The notes under the pieces were generated by a model, which was not told the DNA's origin, did no database searches, and saw only the letters and a list, made by a program, of their open reading frames with translations. 64,000 bases of DNA from CAZWRV01 sp964636325 (GTDB taxonomy: Bacteria > Verrucomicrobiota > Lentisphaeria > Victivallales > GWF2-50-93): contig CAZWRV010000021.1 of NCBI GenBank assembly GCA_964636325.1, positions 1 to 64,000 of the forward strand, given 5' to 3'. Shown piece by piece: positions 38,639 to 48,645 of the stretch; position 1 is the first letter of the stretch; each line of letters begins with the position of its first letter. Made by a program: the position numbers and the translations under genes.

Positions 38639-39784
38639 ATGACCACGCATATAAATATCGATTATCCCATCGAGAAGATGGAACGGAACCGCCTGCGCAT
38701 GGAGGCGCGGAGCCGCTTTGAGTATGCGGACCGCGTGCCGGTCGGATTCTGCCTGGTGGCACGCTACTTCACACCGATTTTTGGCATCCCCTACAGCACA
38801 ATCTTCAAGAACGTGAAGGAGCACTATCACTGGCAACTCCAGTTCCTGAAATACCGCATCGAGAATATTCCTGAGGACATGATATGCCAGGGGCGAGATC
38901 TCTGGATCGGCCCCTACTTCGACAACGTCCTTGACTCTGCCGCCTTCGGCGCCGAAATCGTCTGGCCGGAGAACGAAACCCTCCACAGCATGCCAGTTAT
39001 CTCTAGCGTCGATCAGATGGAGAAATATCCGATGCCTGCTCCCGGCACCGGCCTCTGGAAGCAGGCGATAGAATGGAGCATTGAGATGAGGCAGTTCGCC
39101 GAAGATACACGCCTCACGTTCAACGACGAAGAAGGCCGCGTCCGGATCGTAGCACCAGGCATCAGCGGCCTGAGCCCGCACATGATCGCAATCGACCTTG
39201 TCGGCACGGACTTCTACTGCTGGCAGGCGGAATTTCCCGACGCCTGCCACAGGTTCCTCGACAGGATCACAAACACTCTGATCGAAGCCCATAAGTATTT
39301 CCTCAGCCTCGACAACGCCGCGTGGAACGGCCAAGGCTGGCTCGCCGAGGACACTGCCACTGTCATGTCGCCGGAAATGTTCAAGGAATTCTGCGTTCCG
39401 TATGCGGACCGGGTTTTCGGCCCTTCTAAGAATAGAGGCGTCCACATGTGCGGCCCCAGCACGCATCTCCACAAGGCACTAATCGAAGACATGCGCATGA
39501 CAAGCTTCGACCTCTTCGGGTATCTGGTCGAACCCGAGATCGCCGCCAAAAATCTAGGCGGGAAGACGTTGCTGTGGGGCAACATCAACCCGATGTTGAT
39601 GCTCAACGGCAGCAAGGCCGAGGTGAAGCAGGCGGCCCGGAAGGCACTGGAGGCGATGGCTCCATGCGGCGGACTGATGCTCGGCGACGGAGCGAACGTA
39701 TGCCCTGGCACGCCACTGGAAAACCTCGCGGCGCTCACCGAGGCCGCCGAGGAATATGGAAAGCCGATAGTCCAGCTAAGATAA
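38639..39784 (+). CDS. URO-D-fold protein with MtaA-type zinc motif (possible methyltransferase)
   Basis: 381 residues from ATG 38639. The URO-D superfamily barrel carries NRGVHMCGPSTHLHKALIED with His269 and Cys271 and a later Cys355 in GANVCPGTPLENLAAL. This His-x-Cys...Cys pattern and the terminal GTPLENL match MtaA/MtbA-like zinc methyltransferases that act on methyl-corrinoid proteins, not heme-synthesis HemE. No corrinoid protein gene is nearby. It lies between GH2 and GH38, so the substrate may be a methylated or otherwise decorated sugar (inference). An earlier in-frame start at 38561 would be repeat-encoded. Confidence 0.78.
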   Translation: MTTHINIDYPIEKMERNRLRMEARSRFEYADRVPVGFCLVARYFTPIFGIPYSTIFKNVKEHYHWQLQFLKYRIENIPEDMICQGRDLWIGPYFDNVLDSAAFGAEIVWPENETLHSMPVISSVDQMEKYPMPAPGTGLWKQAIEWSIEMRQFAEDTRLTFNDEEGRVRIVAPGISGLSPHMIAIDLVGTDFYCWQAEFPDACHRFLDRITNTLIEAHKYFLSLDNAAWNGQGWLAEDTATVMSPEMFKEFCVPYADRVFGPSKNRGVHMCGPSTHLHKALIEDMRMTSFDLFGYLVEPEIAAKNLGGKTLLWGNINPMLMLNGSKAEVKQAARKALEAMAPCGGLMLGDGANVCPGTPLENLAALTEAAEEYGKPIVQLR

Positions 39785-39819
39785 CAAAGATATCTTTCAA
39801 TGATTTGCCGTATCTATAA

Positions 39820-39955
39820 ATTCCAAATCACAAATTCCAAATTCCAAATAAATCTAAAATTTCAGCATCCAATCCCCAAACTCCGACTCGCGTTGTTTGG
39901 TTTTTGATTATTGGAATCTATTTGAGATTTGGTGCTTGGAATTTGGAGTTTTTCC
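39820..39955. repeat. AT-rich CCAAATAAATCT palindrome
   Basis: Left words AATTCCAAATAAATCTAAAA, right words GGAATCTATTTGAGATTTGG. The large imperfect palindrome is of the same family as 19950-20070 and comes just before the GH38 ribosome-binding site. Confidence 0.75.
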
Positions 39956-39970
39956 AATCAGGAGGTTATG

Positions 39971-42484
39971 ATGGCTAAGTCTAAAAAAGCATTCTTCTAC
40001 ATTCCTCACACGCATTGGGAGGGGGCGGTCTTTAAAACGCGCGAAGGCTATCTTGAGATGGGGCTTCCGCACATCCTTATGGCCTTGAAGCTTCTCGAAG
40101 AGCAGCCGTCCTACCGTTTCGTCCTCGATCAGGCTGCGTATGTCAAGCCGTTTATTGAGCGATATCCGGAGGCCGTGCCGTCTCTCAGGAAGTTCATCGC
40201 CGAGGGGCGCCTGCAGATCATCGGCGGAACAGACGTTATGCACGACTGCAACCAGCCCTGCGGCGAGGCGCTGCTGCGCAACATCCAGTACGGCAAAAAG
40301 TTCTTCAAGGAGGCGCTCGGAGTCGACGTGGAAACCTACTGGCCCCTCGACACATTCGGCATGAACGCCCAGATGCCGCAGATCCTGCGCAAAGCGGGAT
40401 TCACAACCACTTGGTGCTGGCGCGGCGTACCGCACAACAAGCTGCCGGCGGAGTTTTTCTGGGAGGGATTGGACGGCACTAAAATCGCCGCCTGCTGGCT
40501 TCCGTTCTCATACGCCTTCCTCTGGGGCCTGCCGAAGGATATTGAAGGATTCACGGCGCAATGCAAGGATCGCTTCTCGAAGCTTGATCCGTTCGTTCAA
40601 GGCGGCGACCGTGCCGGCCTGGCCGGGGCCGATGTCTGCCTGCCCGAGCCGCACATCGCGCCATTGGCCGAAGAGTTCAACCGCCGCCCCGACGCGCCTT
40701 TCACATTTAGCATAGCGGTTCCTGATGAATACGAGGCGCTTGTGAAGCGCAGGAGGGAAGAACAGAATGTAATCGTCAAGGGTGAGCTCAATCCGATTTT
40801 CCAGGGCGGCTACAGCAGCCGCATCGAGCTCAAACAGTGGATGCGCCGATCGGAGCGACAGCTACTGGCTGCCGAACAACTTACGGCTGTGGCCCAGCTT
40901 CTGGGCGGCAAGGCCGACCTCGATGCGCTATGGCGCGCCTGGGAACCAGTCCTCTTCAACCAGGCTCACGACCTCGCGGCTGGAGTCATGACTGACGATG
41001 TATATACCGACACGGTAAGTGGTTATGAATATTCCGATCGTCTTGCCCGGGAGATGCTCGACCGGGACTGGAACTGGATCTCCGCAGCCATCGACACCAG
41101 GGGCGAGGGCGTGCCGGTGGTTGTGTGGAACACCCTCGGCTGGGCGCGCACCGACGTCGCGGACGTGACGGTCGGCTTTACGGAACCCGGCATCAAAGGC
41201 GTCACAGTCCTCGATTTCGAAGGACAAACTGTCCCGTCCCAGATTGTCGAATCGCGCTTGAACGATGACGGCAGCCTCGCTCAGGCCAGGATAGTATTTT
41301 TGGCTCGAGAAGTTCCCGCGCTTGGTTACGCGGTCTACCGCGTGAAGCCCGGGGAACCGCAGAATATTGCCGGCGAAGCAGGAGGCAAGATCGAAAACGA
41401 ATATTATCGCCTGACCTTCGACCGCGGCACCGGTGCGATCACAAGCATCGTCGACAAGACGGGGAACTGCGAACTGCTGGCGGGGCCTGCCAATGTTGTG
41501 ACCTGCCAGGAGGACCGTGGTGACCTGTGGGAGCTTTACCATGGCTTGGATGGCGGCAGCCATGTCGCCATGGCACGCAAGCAGGCTGTTCCCGGCAAAG
41601 GCGAAGCCGCATTCAGCGACGAGGAATCTGGCAAGGAAATCATCCGCCGCGGTACGGTGTTTTCAGAATACCGTGTGGCGCATCCGTTCAAGAACGGCGA
41701 GTTTGCGACGACTGTCTGCCTTTTCAACGGCCTGCGGCGGATTGACATCCGCACGGAAATTCTCAACAACGACAAATGGGTGCGCTACCAGGCGCTTTTC
41801 CCCACGAATATATCAGCGGGCCGGATCGTCCATGAAATTCCGTTCGGCGCAATTGAACGGCCAAACGCAATCGAGTTTCCTGTGCAGAACTGGTCGGATC
41901 TCGGCGACGGACGGCACGGCGTCACCGTCCTTAACGAAGGCCTGCCGGGCAACATCACGACAGGCGGCACGCTGATGCTTTCCCTTATGAGGTCGCACAA
42001 CCTTGGCGCATACGGCTTCATCGGCGGCTACGAGCCCGGGATGAGCTCCGATACCGGTTTCCAGCTCGGGAAAAGGTTCAAGCTGCACTACGGAATAATG
42101 AGCCATTCCGGCGACTGGCGCGAGGCGAGGGTTTGGCGCGACGGACTTGAATTCAACCGTCCGCTGATCTGCCGCACCGCTGCCGTTCGTGACGGGCGCC
42201 TTCCCTCGCGCTGGGGCCTCCTGGAAATCTCCCACCCCGACGTCGTCATCAGCGCATGCAGGCCGTGCAAGGATGGCGCAATTGTCCTGCGCGTATACGA
42301 GGCCGCCGGGCAAGCGGCGGCCGGAGTACAAATCCACATGCATGCATCCATCGCCGACGCCCAGGAAACCGACCTGCTGGAGAAGGACGGGAAATCGTTC
42401 AGCGTCGAAAACCAGACGCTCCACTTCGACATCGCAGCCTTTGAAATTAAAACTTTCAAGCTTAGACTAAACGCTAGCTTGTAA
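39971..42484 (+). CDS. Alpha-mannosidase-like glycoside hydrolase family 38
   Basis: 837 residues; GGAGG at 39961 serves ATG 39971 (39968 is too near). The GH38 zinc site is in YIPHTHWEGAVF: His13 and His15 are kept but Glu17 stands where GH38 normally has Asp (HTHWD). The nucleophile is Asp127 in YWPLDTFGMNAQMPQIL. The later FNQAHDLAAGVMTDDVY corresponds to the HD motif with the second zinc His. Beta-sandwich sequence follows from about 360. No signal peptide, so it is probably cytoplasmic. The Glu subfamily may differ in substrate (inference). Confidence 0.85.
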   Translation: MAKSKKAFFYIPHTHWEGAVFKTREGYLEMGLPHILMALKLLEEQPSYRFVLDQAAYVKPFIERYPEAVPSLRKFIAEGRLQIIGGTDVMHDCNQPCGEALLRNIQYGKKFFKEALGVDVETYWPLDTFGMNAQMPQILRKAGFTTTWCWRGVPHNKLPAEFFWEGLDGTKIAACWLPFSYAFLWGLPKDIEGFTAQCKDRFSKLDPFVQGGDRAGLAGADVCLPEPHIAPLAEEFNRRPDAPFTFSIAVPDEYEALVKRRREEQNVIVKGELNPIFQGGYSSRIELKQWMRRSERQLLAAEQLTAVAQLLGGKADLDALWRAWEPVLFNQAHDLAAGVMTDDVYTDTVSGYEYSDRLAREMLDRDWNWISAAIDTRGEGVPVVVWNTLGWARTDVADVTVGFTEPGIKGVTVLDFEGQTVPSQIVESRLNDDGSLAQARIVFLAREVPALGYAVYRVKPGEPQNIAGEAGGKIENEYYRLTFDRGTGAITSIVDKTGNCELLAGPANVVTCQEDRGDLWELYHGLDGGSHVAMARKQAVPGKGEAAFSDEESGKEIIRRGTVFSEYRVAHPFKNGEFATTVCLFNGLRRIDIRTEILNNDKWVRYQALFPTNISAGRIVHEIPFGAIERPNAIEFPVQNWSDLGDGRHGVTVLNEGLPGNITTGGTLMLSLMRSHNLGAYGFIGGYEPGMSSDTGFQLGKRFKLHYGIMSHSGDWREARVWRDGLEFNRPLICRTAAVRDGRLPSRWGLLEISHPDVVISACRPCKDGAIVLRVYEAAGQAAAGVQIHMHASIADAQETDLLEKDGKSFSVENQTLHFDIAAFEIKTFKLRLNASL

Positions 42485-42510
42485 TAAAGAGTCAACCCTT
42501 CGGAAGAGAT

Positions 42511-42795
42511 ATGTTCCAAGCCTCGGAATTTGTAGGACGGATGTTCGATTGGTATGCAGTTGATAAGGACGGACAAATTGCATCTTTTGTTAGCGCCTGG
42601 GGCTTGATTCCAAACGCAGTCTTTTCCGATGAGGATGCCTATAAAGCCGCAATTAAATTCTTCGAGGGCAGAACCGGAGTGACCATAGCTTCTGTTTTTG
42701 AGCAATGGCGGAGGATAGCAGCCAAGAACAAGCTTGATGAACGGCCGGCATGGGCTGCAAGGGAGGCCGGGAAAGGTCTGTTTGCGTATTCGGGA
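42511..42795 (+). pseudogene. 5' part of a small immunity-like protein gene, broken
   Basis: ATG 42511 opens FVGRMFDWYAVDKDGQIASF, VSAWGLIPNAVFSDEDAYK and AKNKLDERPAWAAREAGKGL. The DWYAVDKDGQIA pattern resembles small proteins found as immunity partners of polymorphic toxins (for example DWFAVDxDGxIA). After about residue 95 the frame becomes Arg-rich nonsense and sense resumes in another frame, so the gene is frameshifted or fused to other debris. It is AT-richer than its neighbours. An Rhs fragment lies elsewhere in the window, at 10.3 kb. Confidence 0.4.
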
Positions 42796-43043
42796 AGGCG
42801 CCGAAGTGCGATCTCCGGAGCTGGGTGCTATCTAGGGCAAAGGACGATCCCGCGCGCCTGGCCGCGGAGAAATGCGACTCCGACGCCTTCGTCAGGCTGC
42901 TTGCCGAAAAATATTTTTCAATCACGACCAGCGCAATCAGGAAGCATGATCCGCAGCCGCCGATTATCGTCTTCGGTGCTCCGGCCGGCGAGAATCTCGT
43001 CGAATTCGTGAAACACATCAGGGCGCTGATTCCTCGACAATAA
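42796..43043 (+). pseudogene. Fragment resembling a glycoside hydrolase (agarase/GH-A clan type)
   Basis: In a frame different from the previous fragment the sequence reads CDSDAFVRLLAEKYFSITTS, AIRKHDPQPPIIVFGAPAGE. The word AEKYFSITTSAIRKHDP is typical of barrel hydrolases of the agarase/beta-galactosidase type (normally followed by NHLILG). Nothing else of such an enzyme is left. Assignment is tentative. Confidence 0.35.
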
Positions 43044-43110
43044 TCCCCGAGCTGGCAAATCTGTTTTCATGTGATAACCTGATCCCCCCGGAATTGCAAT
43101 TACGTAAACA

Positions 43111-43380
43111 TCACTAAAGGAGATTCTCCAGGCCGGATGCAATGTGGTCTGCGAAAAGCCGCTGGCCAGGAACGTCGCTATGCTCGACGAGATGATCGCC
43201 GCCGCGAAGAAGGCCGGCAAGATGTTCGCCATGAACACCGGCCCTCACCCGCTGGACCAGGCGCTCACGCTCTTCGGCGACGGCATGCCCGGTGTACGCT
43301 GCTGGATGGACCGCACCCGCACATATACAAGACCGTGTGACGCCGGCCCAAGTATTTTTATCGCTTTCAGGGGATATTGA
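43111..43380 (+). pseudogene. Fragment of a Gfo/Idh/MocA oxidoreductase
   Basis: The frame reads LKEILQAGCNVVCEKPLAR then NVAMLDEMIAAAKKAGKMFA, with the family's EKPLA motif. The Rossmann N-terminus is missing (stop codon just upstream at 43105) and after about 43300 the family match ends, so both the NAD-binding loop and the catalytic domain are gone. It is close in sequence style to the intact paralogue at 28367 but not the same. Confidence 0.75.
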
Positions 43381-43397
43381 AAATAAGGAAGACTGTC

Positions 43398-44384
43398 ATG
43401 TCATTGACGCCACGGGAAACCATAGCTCAGAACATGGAATTTCGCTGCGAAGGACGCATCGGCCTGAACTTCGACCGCTGCCGGCGCGACGACTTCGCCT
43501 GGACCGGCGCCAGCCACGGCTTCAAGCCCAAGGTCTGGGTCGAAGGCGACGTGGAATTCTCCACCGACATCTGGGGCAACACCTGGCACCGCTTCGTCGG
43601 CATGTCGCAGGGTGGCGAGATATACAAGCCCGTACTGGAATCATGGGATCAGCTCGACAAGCTTGCCCTGCCCGACTTGGATAATCCGGCTTACTACGAG
43701 GCGGCCCGCGAGCTCGGCCGTTCAAGCACGGACAAGTTCAGGGTGGGCTGGATGGCGGGCTGGCCGTTCGCGACCTGCCGCTATATGCGCAAGATGGAAA
43801 TCTATTTCATGGACCTCATCGAGAACCGCGACCGCATCGACGTCCTGCATGACCGCGTGACAAGCCTTTTCGAGGGCGTGATCGACCGCTACGGCGAGGC
43901 TAAGATGGACGGAGTCATGTTCTGCGAGGATCTGGGAATACAGGACCGCACCCTCATATCGCCGGAAATGTGGAACGATATCTTCCGTCCGCTGGTGGAG
44001 CGGCTCACCTCCCGCGCTCACCGGCACGGCATGAAGGTGATACAGCACTCGTGCGGATACAACTGGGCGCTCGTGGATTCGCTCTGCGAGGCCGGCATCG
44101 ACTGCCTGCAGTTCGACCAGCCTGCGGTATATGATCTTACGCTCCTAGCCGAGAAGCTGCGCCGCCACGGAGTCGGCCTCTTCTCCCCGTGCGACATACA
44201 GAAGGTGCTGCCTACGGGCGACAGGGCATTCATCGAGCGCGAGACGCGCCGCCTGGTCAAAACCTTCCGCGGCGGGTTCATTGCCAAGAACTATCCTGAT
44301 CTAAAAGGCATCGGCGTCGAGCCCGAGTGGGACCAGTGGGCTTATGAGGAGTTCCTGCGGAGCGGCGCGGCGGACGGTAAATGA
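43398..44384 (+). CDS. URO-D-fold protein with His-x-Cys motif
   Basis: 328 residues from ATG 43398; AAGGAAG is 7 bases upstream. Of the URO-D superfamily: N-terminal TPRETIAQNMEF, FDRCRRDDFAW, WMAGWPFATCRYMRK, and the site GMKVIQHSCGYNWALVDSLC with His217 and Cys219, as in zinc/corrinoid methyltransferases. The third Cys seen in the paralogue at 38639 is not at the C-terminus. The three URO-D-fold proteins in this window are far apart in sequence, so they are not recent duplicates. Transcribed toward the CrtI-like gene. Confidence 0.77.
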   Translation: MSLTPRETIAQNMEFRCEGRIGLNFDRCRRDDFAWTGASHGFKPKVWVEGDVEFSTDIWGNTWHRFVGMSQGGEIYKPVLESWDQLDKLALPDLDNPAYYEAARELGRSSTDKFRVGWMAGWPFATCRYMRKMEIYFMDLIENRDRIDVLHDRVTSLFEGVIDRYGEAKMDGVMFCEDLGIQDRTLISPEMWNDIFRPLVERLTSRAHRHGMKVIQHSCGYNWALVDSLCEAGIDCLQFDQPAVYDLTLLAEKLRRHGVGLFSPCDIQKVLPTGDRAFIERETRRLVKTFRGGFIAKNYPDLKGIGVEPEWDQWAYEEFLRSGAADGK

Positions 44385-44423
44385 ACTAACAGTTATCCGT
44401 TATTTGGTTATTGGTTGAAAGCG

Positions 44424-45833
<1,410 letters not shown>

Positions 45834-45846
45834 AAGGGAAGCCTGC

Positions 45847-46773
45847 ATGAAAAAATCGTTCTTCTGGTTTTACGCACTGATCGCAGTCTGCCTTACGGCG
45901 ATTGTAGGAGCGCTGGTTCTCAAGGAATCAAAGACATGGAAGAGGAAGGAGGCCGCGGCCGGCGCGGAAACGAAGGAAAAGGAGAGGCCCAAGGAGGTAA
46001 AGAAGCCCAAGACCGAGCAGCCGCCGAAGAAGGAGTCCAAGACTGCTCAGGACAAGGGCAAGCAGGTTGCGGCTCCGGTTAAAAATGGCAAGAAGGCCGC
46101 CTCAGCCAAGAAAAACGCCCAGGCCGAGGAGAAGGAGGTGGAAGACCTGGTGAAGAGATACAAGGGGGCGGTAACGGCGGAACAGAAGGTTGAAATCCTT
46201 GAGGATCTTTCGCTCGTGACCAGCAAGAAGGTTTTGGACCTCATATTCCAGGCGCTGGACGACCCCAGCGAGGACGTCAGGCTCGCGGCGGTGGCGCTGC
46301 TCGAGGACTTCGGCGACGAATCGGTGATCCCGGCGGTCGCGAAGGCGCTGGACGACAAAAGCGAAGAGGTCAGGCTGACCGCCATAAACGCGCTGGACTC
46401 CGTGGATTCTCCCGAATCCACGAGCTGCCTCATAAAGGGCATGGGCGACAGCTCCGAGGATGTCAGGGACGCGGTATTCTTCGTGCTTTCCGACCGGGAC
46501 GCGGGGACCAAGGAGGCGATCATCAAGGAGGCCATAAGGTCTGAATATTCCGACGTCAAGTCCAGGGTCCCCGACCTTGCCATAGACGTCCCTTCGCACA
46601 ACACCATGGACATGCTGATCGAGGCGTTGAAGGACAAGGATCCCGACTTCAGGGAGGAGGTCACTTCCATAATCAGCTTCTTCGTCTCAGAGGACTTCGA
46701 AAGCTACGAGGAAGCCAAGGCGTGGTGGGACAAGAACAAGGACAAGTTCGACGAGGAGCTTTTCGAGAAGTGA
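45847..46773 (+). CDS. Membrane-anchored HEAT-repeat protein
   Basis: 308 residues: one N-terminal membrane segment (about 5-25), a Lys/Glu/Ala-rich linker (about 28-95), then five or so helical repeats of HEAT/PBS-lyase type (for example LDDPSEDVRLAAVALLEDFG and LDDKSEEVRLTAINALDSVD, about 31 residues each). A final helical cap ends AWWDKNKDKFDEELFEK. The repeats form a solenoid for protein-protein contacts on one side of the membrane. It is 13 bases from the CrtI-like gene and converges with the FHA gene across a palindrome. Confidence 0.8.
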   Translation: MKKSFFWFYALIAVCLTAIVGALVLKESKTWKRKEAAAGAETKEKERPKEVKKPKTEQPPKKESKTAQDKGKQVAAPVKNGKKAASAKKNAQAEEKEVEDLVKRYKGAVTAEQKVEILEDLSLVTSKKVLDLIFQALDDPSEDVRLAAVALLEDFGDESVIPAVAKALDDKSEEVRLTAINALDSVDSPESTSCLIKGMGDSSEDVRDAVFFVLSDRDAGTKEAIIKEAIRSEYSDVKSRVPDLAIDVPSHNTMDMLIEALKDKDPDFREEVTSIISFFVSEDFESYEEAKAWWDKNKDKFDEELFEK

Positions 46774-46774
46774 G

Positions 46775-46810
46775 CATGGATTCGGCAAAACAGCTTTTGC
46801 AGAATTCATA
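46775..46810. repeat. Palindrome ATGGATTCGGCAAAA / TTTTGCAGAATTCAT between convergent genes
   Basis: A shorter-looped member (CAGC) of the TATGAATTC stem group. It lies directly after the HEAT gene stop and 20 bases before the FHA gene end, a position suited to a bidirectional terminator. Confidence 0.75.
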
Positions 46811-46829
46811 TTGTACATTTATTTTCCAC

Positions 46830-47279
46830 TCAGATCGGCGCGATTGCCATTCCGAAGACCATCTGGGTGTTCCCGACTCGGATCAGGTCGCCGTCGCACA
46901 GCGATCTTTCGGCCATCTTCTTCCCGTTCACGAAGACCCCGTTCTTTGAGCCGAGGTCGGATATCTTCCAGTGTGCGCCGTGGCGCTGGAGCAGGCAGTG
47001 GAGCCTTGATATGTTGTCGTCGTCGATTACCAGGTCCGCCTGTTGTCCCCGGCCTATGCTGAGGGTGTCTCCTGCGAGCGCGCGGCATACCGGCTGCCGC
47101 CCTTTCTCGACGAGCACGATGTAGTCCTTGTCGATCGGGATGTCGTCAGCCCTGGAAAGCAGTTCGGTCACATACTGCAGGCGCTGCTTGACCTTGCTTA
47201 CCTGCAAGGGATCGCTGTTGAATGCGTTGAGGGATGTGGTTATTTCCTGGTCGGTCAAGTTTGTACCGGACGAGGCCAT
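46830..47279 (-). CDS. FHA-domain protein
   Basis: 149 residues from ATG 47279 (CGGAGA about 8 bases upstream). The C-terminal 90 residues are an FHA domain, which binds phosphothreonine: LSIGRGQQADLVIDDDNISR, LHCLLQ, then ISDLGSKNGVFVNGKKM. The Arg of IGR, the Ser and the Asn of SKNGVFVNG that contact phosphate are present. The N-terminal 60 residues are helical. It follows the ECF sigma gene in the same direction, which suggests linkage of that factor to Ser/Thr phosphorylation (inference); no kinase is in the window. Confidence 0.85.
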   Translation of the reverse strand: MASSGTNLTDQEITTSLNAFNSDPLQVSKVKQRLQYVTELLSRADDIPIDKDYIVLVEKGRQPVCRALAGDTLSIGRGQQADLVIDDDNISRLHCLLQRHGAHWKISDLGSKNGVFVNGKKMAERSLCDGDLIRVGNTQMVFGMAIAPI

Positions 47280-47362
47280 ATGCGGTATCTCCGTTACATT
47301 ATAAGACGCATGCGTCCGCATTTCCTTACGGCGGATCCGTAAAAAAAGCCGTTTTTTCTGGC

Positions 47363-47986
47363 CTAGAAATGTTCCTTGAGCCTTTTCGCCTCCTCTATGA
47401 CAAGTTGCTTGATCTTGTGCTTGTTCTGGGAAACGAGGTTGGGGTTGATGCCCATCTTCCTTGCTATGTCGCCGACCTTCATGTTGTCGAGATATGTCAA
47501 GACGAAGCACTTGAATGTTTCAGGCCTTGAGCGGTTCTTGACGTTTTCGAGGGCGGTTCTCAGAACCTGCTCCTCGACGGCCTTGTCCCAGAGGAGGAAC
47601 GACTTGTCCTCGGCACCTCCTTCAAGCAGCTCCTTGCCGCGGATATTGTCGACGTCGACATGGACTTCCGGCCTGGTCCTGCGGTAGGCGTCGACGATCT
47701 TGGACTCGACGATCCTGAAAAGGTATGAGCGGAAGCGGCCCTTCTCCTGCATGTAGTTGAACTTGGGCAGATGCTTGAACAGCGAGATGACCGTTTCCTG
47801 GAGCACATCCTCGGCAAGCTCCCCCGAACACCCCCTCTTCTTGGCGAAGTTCAGGATCACCGGCGCATACTTGTCGTAGAAGTGTGTCCACGAGTCCTCG
47901 TCGAAGGCCTGCAGCCTCTGGATGAAGGACTGGCTGGTCTTCTGGGTGTCGTCAGGCGCCGGAAGCTCGTCTGGCTGCGGCTTCAT
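47363..47986 (-). CDS. ECF-type RNA polymerase sigma factor
   Basis: 207 residues, AGGAG before the ATG. Region 2: WTHFYDKYAPVILNFAKKRG, AEDVLQETVISLFKHLPKF, GRFRSYLFRIVESKIVDAYR. Region 4: LRTALENVKNRSRPETFKCF, VGDIARKMGINPNLVSQNKH. No anti-sigma gene is adjacent; the FHA gene follows after 83 bases. This is a planctomycete/PVC-type ECF arrangement where control is often by phosphorylation rather than by an anti-sigma factor (general knowledge; specific regulation here is inference). Confidence 0.9.
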   Translation of the reverse strand: MKPQPDELPAPDDTQKTSQSFIQRLQAFDEDSWTHFYDKYAPVILNFAKKRGCSGELAEDVLQETVISLFKHLPKFNYMQEKGRFRSYLFRIVESKIVDAYRRTRPEVHVDVDNIRGKELLEGGAEDKSFLLWDKAVEEQVLRTALENVKNRSRPETFKCFVLTYLDNMKVGDIARKMGINPNLVSQNKHKIKQLVIEEAKRLKEHF

Positions 47987-48365
47987 AAATCTCCTCTGGA
48001 ACTCACCTGAAGTAACGCAGACATTCCTGCCCGCGGCATCGCAGGTAGGAATACCTGCGCTACTTTAAGTTTCACACCGACAAAACTGGCGGATTTCCTC
48101 GCCAGAGCGGCACTCCTCTGAAACTCGCCCATCTTTGTCGTTATCTTTGTCGTCTTCCGGAGGGTTGAGCCGAGCTCAACCGCGGCTCAGCACGGCTTCG
48201 CCCTCCATCGAGTTTCTGAACGACAGAACTGCGAATCTCGCAGATGGCCACTCCTCTGGAACTCACCTGAAGTAACTCAAACATTCCTGTCTGTGCCGTC
48301 GCAGGTAGGAATACCTGCGCTACTTAAGTTTCCGTTCTAAAAAACTGCGGATTCCGCAGGCAAAT
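47987..48365. repeat. Three stacked copies of the composite palindromic repeat
   Basis: Two twin-hairpin blocks (CGCAGACATTCCTGCCCGCG beside CGCAGGTAGGAATACCTGCG, at about 48016-48063 and 48272-48323) and a GGAGGGTTGAGCCGAGCTC palindrome (about 48160-48182) alternate with GAAACT/AGTTTC words and short variable hairpins (CTGGCGGATTTCCTCGCCAG, CTGCGAATCTCGCAG, CTGCGGATTCCGCAG). No gene between 47987 and 48742. Confidence 0.85.
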
Positions 48366-48645
48366 ATTATTTTCAGTCCACCTACAATACAGCGCTTTCA
48401 CGGAAAAAAAAATGGCGCATCAGGGCAAATCGCTGGCATATTTTTTGCTTTATCGTGCTTCAAAAACTCCTGTGCCGAACGATTTTTTCAGGGCGTGGCG
48501 CAACATTTTCCCATTTTTTTTCAGTAGCGGTATAAGGAATGATATGCCCCCCGTTATTACTTTTGAAATGAAAGTCTGAATTTATTTCGGAATTCCGTTT
48601 TCACGCTTAAAACACTGGCATGCGTGGAGCGTAATATTTTCAAAT

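Noticed and set aside
43144..43380. A complete small protein starting at GTG 43144
   Set aside because: The frame is the middle of a Gfo/Idh/MocA protein with coding sense continuing upstream of that GTG, so it is a truncated gene.
48000..48365. Repeat stack considered as a CRISPR array
   Set aside because: Units are palindromes of changing length without uniform direct repeats and unique spacers, and no cas gene is present.
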